In this document: piece by piece, positions 59,835-64,000 of the stretch
How the letters are laid out: each line of letters begins with the position of its first letter
How positions within the stretch are numbered: the first letter of the stretch is position 1
Origin: Sinotaia quadrata
Taxonomy: Eukaryota; Mollusca; Gastropoda; Architaenioglossa; Viviparidae
Length of the DNA: 64,000 nucleotides
Assembly: GCA_028829895.1 (NCBI GenBank)
Contig: CM054178.1
Location: forward strand, 105,187,558 to 105,251,557
Direction of reading: 5' to 3'
Notes under the pieces: model-generated
What the model was told of the DNA's origin: nothing
Databases searched by the model: none
The model's input: only the letters and a program-made list of their open reading frames with translations
Position numbers and translations under genes: made by a program

Positions 59835-60234
59835 AACTGTGATAATAATGCAAAATAAGTTAATCACACAGCATGGTGTGATCCACTAAAATGCAATATT
59901 TACTACAGAGTAAAATGTAATACACAGAATGAGAAAGTCAGCCGCATTGAATCCATGGAGTAAGCACCCACAGTGCATGGAGGTCAGTGTGATCTAGGGC
60001 TATTTATAGCTCGTCATGCCCCAATCACATGCGCTTGACTATTTTGGTGGGTTTATGGCTACTGGCAAACTTGTGTATAGGGTAAGAAGCGTGAAGTTGT
60101 ACAGCCTAACTTGATTCTAGTGCACTAAGGTATACAACAATAAACGATGAAAGACTGGAATAACAACAAAGATGAGCCACAAAAGCAGTAAAATAAAAAA
60201 AAAAGAGTGCACTACACCAACGTCCAGAATCAGA
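59835..60234. other. Unique flank of the R2-like remnant
   Basis: The left border of the remnant is unclear. Sequence from about 60120 may still be element-derived, but I cannot read it as family protein. Confidence 0.35.
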
Positions 60235-61110
60235 TAAAGAAACATGGAAGAAAACAACGAAACAAGCATTAGCAAATACCTGGAGCCAGAAACCTCTCCA
60301 TGGCCAGTACCCACGACAAGCCGATGAAATATCAACAAAACAATCAACGTACAATTGCTGAAAGAGGCAGATTTGAAAGCAGAAACAGAAGCACTCATAA
60401 CAGCTGCGCAAGATCAAGCACTCAATACGAAATCACACGAAATGAAAATTATGAAAATTTCAAATAATTCCAAATGCAGACTCTGCAGATCCATGGATGA
60501 AACAACATAGTATATACTATCTGGATATCAGGTTCTGGCTGGAACAGAATACACCAAAGACACAACGAAGTGGCAAAACTCATACATAGAAATCTGTCTT
60601 AGAACGATGGCATAAAAACCACAGAAAGAGCATGGATGCACTAACCAGAAGCAGTCACCGAAACAGAAGAAGTCAAAATACTGTGGGACTTCGAGATAAG
60701 AACAGCTCGAGTGATTTCTGCACGAAGACCAGACATTGTAGTTCTCAATAAGTCCAACAGAAAGTAACAATCATTGGTGTCGCTGTTCCTAGTGATAGAA
60801 ACAAAACGAAGATCAAGATATACCAAGATCTCAGATTAGAAATCCAGAGACTGTGGAATGTAAAAGCAGAAGTGATACCTATAGTGATAGGAGCCTTGGG
60901 GAACATAACATCTGAATTGGAAGGCTATCTGAATAAATTCCCTGGAAACCACAGACTCGCTCCACTACTTAAAGCAGCGCTCCTAGGAAGTGCCCACATC
61001 CTCCGTAAATCCTTGGATCTCCCAGAATCTTGGTAAGATTCCGAGACCTTGGATCACAACCGACAATCAAACAGAAGTCGTGGAAAGAGGCTAAATAATA
61101 ATAATAAATT
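60235..61110 (+). pseudogene. Degenerate C-terminal part of an RLE-type (R2-like) non-LTR retrotransposon
   Basis: Five frame-shifted segments read in order as the C-terminus of a non-LTR retrotransposon Pol. Segment 1 (60239-60358) has LHGQYPRQADE. Segment 2 (60358-60557) has LKEADLKAETEALITAAQDQ and a zinc knuckle beginning CRLC. Segment 3 (60558-60599) has RHNEVAKLIHRNL. Segment 4 (60633-60764) has ILWDFEIRTARVISARRPDI. Segment 5 (60764-61036) has QRLWNVKAEVIPIVIGALG and ends LPESW before TAA. The order of zinc knuckle, then a PD-X12-14-D nuclease motif, then a conserved tail is that of R2-type elements carrying a restriction-like endonuclease. The copy is dead: frameshifts, in-frame stops at 60359, 60508, 60642 and 60765, knuckle His and Cys apparently replaced by Tyr, and the expected nuclease Asp apparently replaced by Gly (60776). 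Reverse transcriptase itself is absent, as expected after 5' truncation. Confidence 0.87.
61037..61109 (+). mobile_element. 3' UTR and (AAT)n tail of the R2-like remnant
   Basis: About 60 bp follow the stop codon and then run into TAAATAATAATAATAAA at 61092-61109. A short trinucleotide tail is a usual 3' end for this kind of target-primed element, and it marks the right border of the insertion. Confidence 0.65.
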
Positions 61111-61382
61111 AAAGAAGGATTATGCAGGGGAGGGGGGATTAGGGTTAGTTACAAAGCCTCAAGTTTTAAGCACTAATCTCCACATCAGGAGCATATCTGT
61201 TCAAGACGACAACAGGTATCGCATTGTCCCGTGCTGCGTTTCTGAGGAAAACGGGTCCAAACAAAGAGGATTTGGAACCTTGAATAGCAACAGATTATAG
61301 TATGAAGTATTAAAAGATAAAGCAAATAAGGCAATAATTTTCATAACCACAAATTTTTCCAAGAACATCAGTTGATTTAACT

Positions 61383-61815
<433 letters not shown>

Positions 61816-62035
61816 CAGTCAACAAAAACATGCCTGGCTGCCCAAAGACCGATGACCCTTAACACAGAGCTTTAGACAGCCAAGCCCACGCCAATTATAA
61901 ATGCAGGATGGGTTTTGTTCACGTCGAAATATTTGATAAGAGAGTAGACAAAACAGTGAAGGAAGGTGGTTGAGAGAATGAAAGACAGAACGAAACCACA
62001 TAGTTTGGCTTATTTTACAAGCTTTTAGTTGATTT

Positions 62036-62085
62036 ACTACTACTACTACTGCTACTACAACAACTACTACTGTTACTACTACAGA
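62036..62085. repeat. (CTA)n / (ACT)n microsatellite
   Basis: ACTACTACTACT with GCT, ACAACA and GTT interruptions. Confidence 0.9.
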
Positions 62086-62089
62086 ATGC

Positions 62090-62460
62090 TGTGTATAAAA
62101 ATAGTATTAGAAAACTATCTACCAAGAGCTGTTTTTTTTTTTAAATTGTAGATGTTATTAATATTATTAATTATAAAATGATTCAGTGTCTTACATGCAC
62201 ATAGAATGGCATTTTAAAAAATATATATTGATACATTTTCATTGTAATTTTTCAATATGTATAGACAATCACCTAAGTATTTCAAGATGGAGGAAGAAAA
62301 AAGGCCGATAGTCTTATATTTCTTAATAAGCTGACAAAATACTGAATTGTTCTAGTGAAGTCTGGAAACTTTGGAACCCAGACTTATTTTGGAAAACTAT
62401 GCAAATTAGCTTTGCGAATATTATATATACAATATATGCTACTAGTTTACCTGACATCCT
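62090..62460. other. AT-rich unique sequence
   Basis: Nothing supported. Confidence 0.4.
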
Positions 62461-62469
62461 GAAAAGCGA

Positions 62470-62880
62470 GAATATATTTTAAGTAATGTGTTTTTTGTTG
62501 TGCATTAATTTGTCTATCATTTTATAAATTATATTTTAAGTAATGTGTTTTTTGTTGTGCATTAATTTGTCTATCATTTTATAAATTATATTTTAAGTAA
62601 TGTGTTCTTTGTTGTGCATTAATTTATCTATCATTTTATAAATTATATTTTAAGTAATGTGTTCTTTGTTGTGCATTAATTTGTCTATCATTTTATAAAT
62701 TATATTTTAAGTAATGTGTTCTTTGTTGTGCATTAATTTGTCTATCATTTTATAAATTATATTTTAAGTAATGTGTTCTTTGTTGTGCATTAATTTGTCT
62801 ATCATTTTATAAATTATATTTTAAGTAATGTGTTCTTTGTTGTGCATTAATTTGTCTATCATTTTATAAGTTATAAGTAA
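62470..62880. repeat. 58-bp minisatellite, 7 units
   Basis: TATATTTTAAGTAATGTGTT, (T/C)TTTGTTGTGCATTAATTTG, TCTATCATTTTATAAAT. The first two units have TTTTTTG where the others have TTCTTTG. Confidence 0.96.
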
Positions 62881-62884
62881 CAAA

Positions 62885-63300
62885 CAAACCAACGAAGCAT
62901 TTATTTAAAAGTAAACAACTCCGTGGCATAGATTGATTGAAAACAGATGCAATTTAAAAATCAAATGAAACAAAAATCACATACTTTATACAATTTGCTT
63001 AATTTAGAGATAAAATTAATGAGAGAATAACGCTTGATTTTAGTACTAATATACTAAGAAGAAGAAAATAAAAGAGAAGAAATTAAGGACGTCTTTAAAA
63101 AAAACACCAGGAAGAATAGTACAAATGTTAAATTTATGTGAGAGATAAGCATAAGAATAAATAAGGGAGAGAACTGTCAAAGATTAAGTGGATGACAAGT
63201 AGAATGACTGACTGATTGACTGAGAGAGATCTTGCATTTACATTTTTAATATATATATATATATATATGCAGAATCAATAACTCCTCACTCTTCTATACT
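62885..63300. other. AT-rich unique sequence
   Basis: A (GACT)n-like stretch at 63204-63222 and (TA)n at 63248-63268. No gene seen. Confidence 0.4.
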
Positions 63301-63302
63301 TC

Positions 63303-64000
63303 TGTGACACCTCTGTGGGCACCCTTCACTCATTAGGATTATTATATATTAATTAATAACACATAACTAATTACAAGTGATCGAGAATCTTAATTTATAG
63401 TTATTAATAATATAATTCTTCCACAAGACCAATGTCTCTCACATAGCAGATTATAAGGGTGTCGTAAAACTACTCTTTACACAGTAATAAGACAGACGTT
63501 TTACTTTTGCATAATGTTTCTGCAGGTGGAAACGTCTTTCTGAAGGAGTAATAAAAATCCGTCTTTTATTTCTATTAACGAGCCCTCATCCACCCACTTT
63601 ACTCAAGCATAAGTTTTAATATAGATGCAAGAAGGTTAACTGAATTAACAATAAATTTATTAAATCAACAATCAAATATACAACATATGAATATAATCAA
63701 AAGAGCATTGACATTTTTTTTTACATCACTTCACAACAATGTTTGATTATGTTAGACACTATTCAGTTTATCCTAGCATAGACATCAGTATTAAAATTAA
63801 CATATATTTATATATAATCAATATATAATCGTAGATATAATTCATCATAGAGAAGAGAGTGGAGATTTAGGGTAATAATTATAGCCAATGTACATAATCT
63901 TTTCAAAGACGACAGGCGTTCAAAATCATGCAGTTTGCAATAAGTCACTGACGTTTTTATTTAGGTGATAGTCCAATGCACCCCTTCTAGGCACATTACA
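63303..64000 (-). mobile_element. Dispersed repeat family copy E, 3' portion, runs off the window
   Basis: Read on the minus strand the terminal end is GAGGTGTCACA at 63303. It is preceded by TTATTAATAACTATAAATTA, by ACTTGTAATTAG and, around 63640-63670, by TTAATAAATTTATTGTTAA, all as in copies B and D. Beyond about 63720 the match is weak. The 5' half would lie beyond the window edge. Confidence 0.6.

Overview
This 64 kb window is AT-rich animal (metazoan) DNA. It has no bacterial-style gene packing. Almost all of it is non-coding: dozens of microsatellites and minisatellites, remnants of transposable elements, and stretches of single-copy AT-rich sequence. A spiralian, probably a mollusc, fits the repeat style, but that is an inference from general appearance and not from a diagnostic gene.

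I can defend one protein-coding exon, at 10749-10892 on the minus strand. It is 144 bp and phase 0 at both ends, with a good acceptor (TTTTCAG) and donor (GTAAGAT). Its 48 residues match the conserved N-terminal region of nucleolar protein 4 (NOL4/NOL4L), including the signature KHAGQKRTYRA. I found no other NOL4 exon, so much of the window is probably intron or flank of a large NOL4 gene read right to left. Left of about 10.7 kb would be downstream and right of it upstream.

There are three kinds of mobile DNA. (1) At about 60235-61110 (+) lies a 5'-truncated, frameshifted remnant of a non-LTR retrotransposon carrying the C-terminal zinc-knuckle and restriction-like endonuclease (R2-type) region. 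It ends in a short (AAT)n tail. (2) A dispersed family of about 1.4 kb with TGTGACA...TGTCACA ends occurs five times: 6005-7031 (-), 18164-19644 (+), 27811-28131 (+), 52650-54062 (+) and 63303-64000 (-). It looks like solo LTRs or a non-autonomous element. (3) A single MITE-like insertion lies at about 24778-25233.

The most striking property is the number of unrelated minisatellite arrays, with units from about 12 to 79 bp, each apparently amplified locally from different single-copy sequence. Several create long open frames on one or both strands that are repeat artefacts, not genes. Two large inverted repeats and several GC-richer islands that may be regulatory elements are also noted. I see no tRNA, rRNA, CRISPR or operon, and no convincing new multi-gene system.
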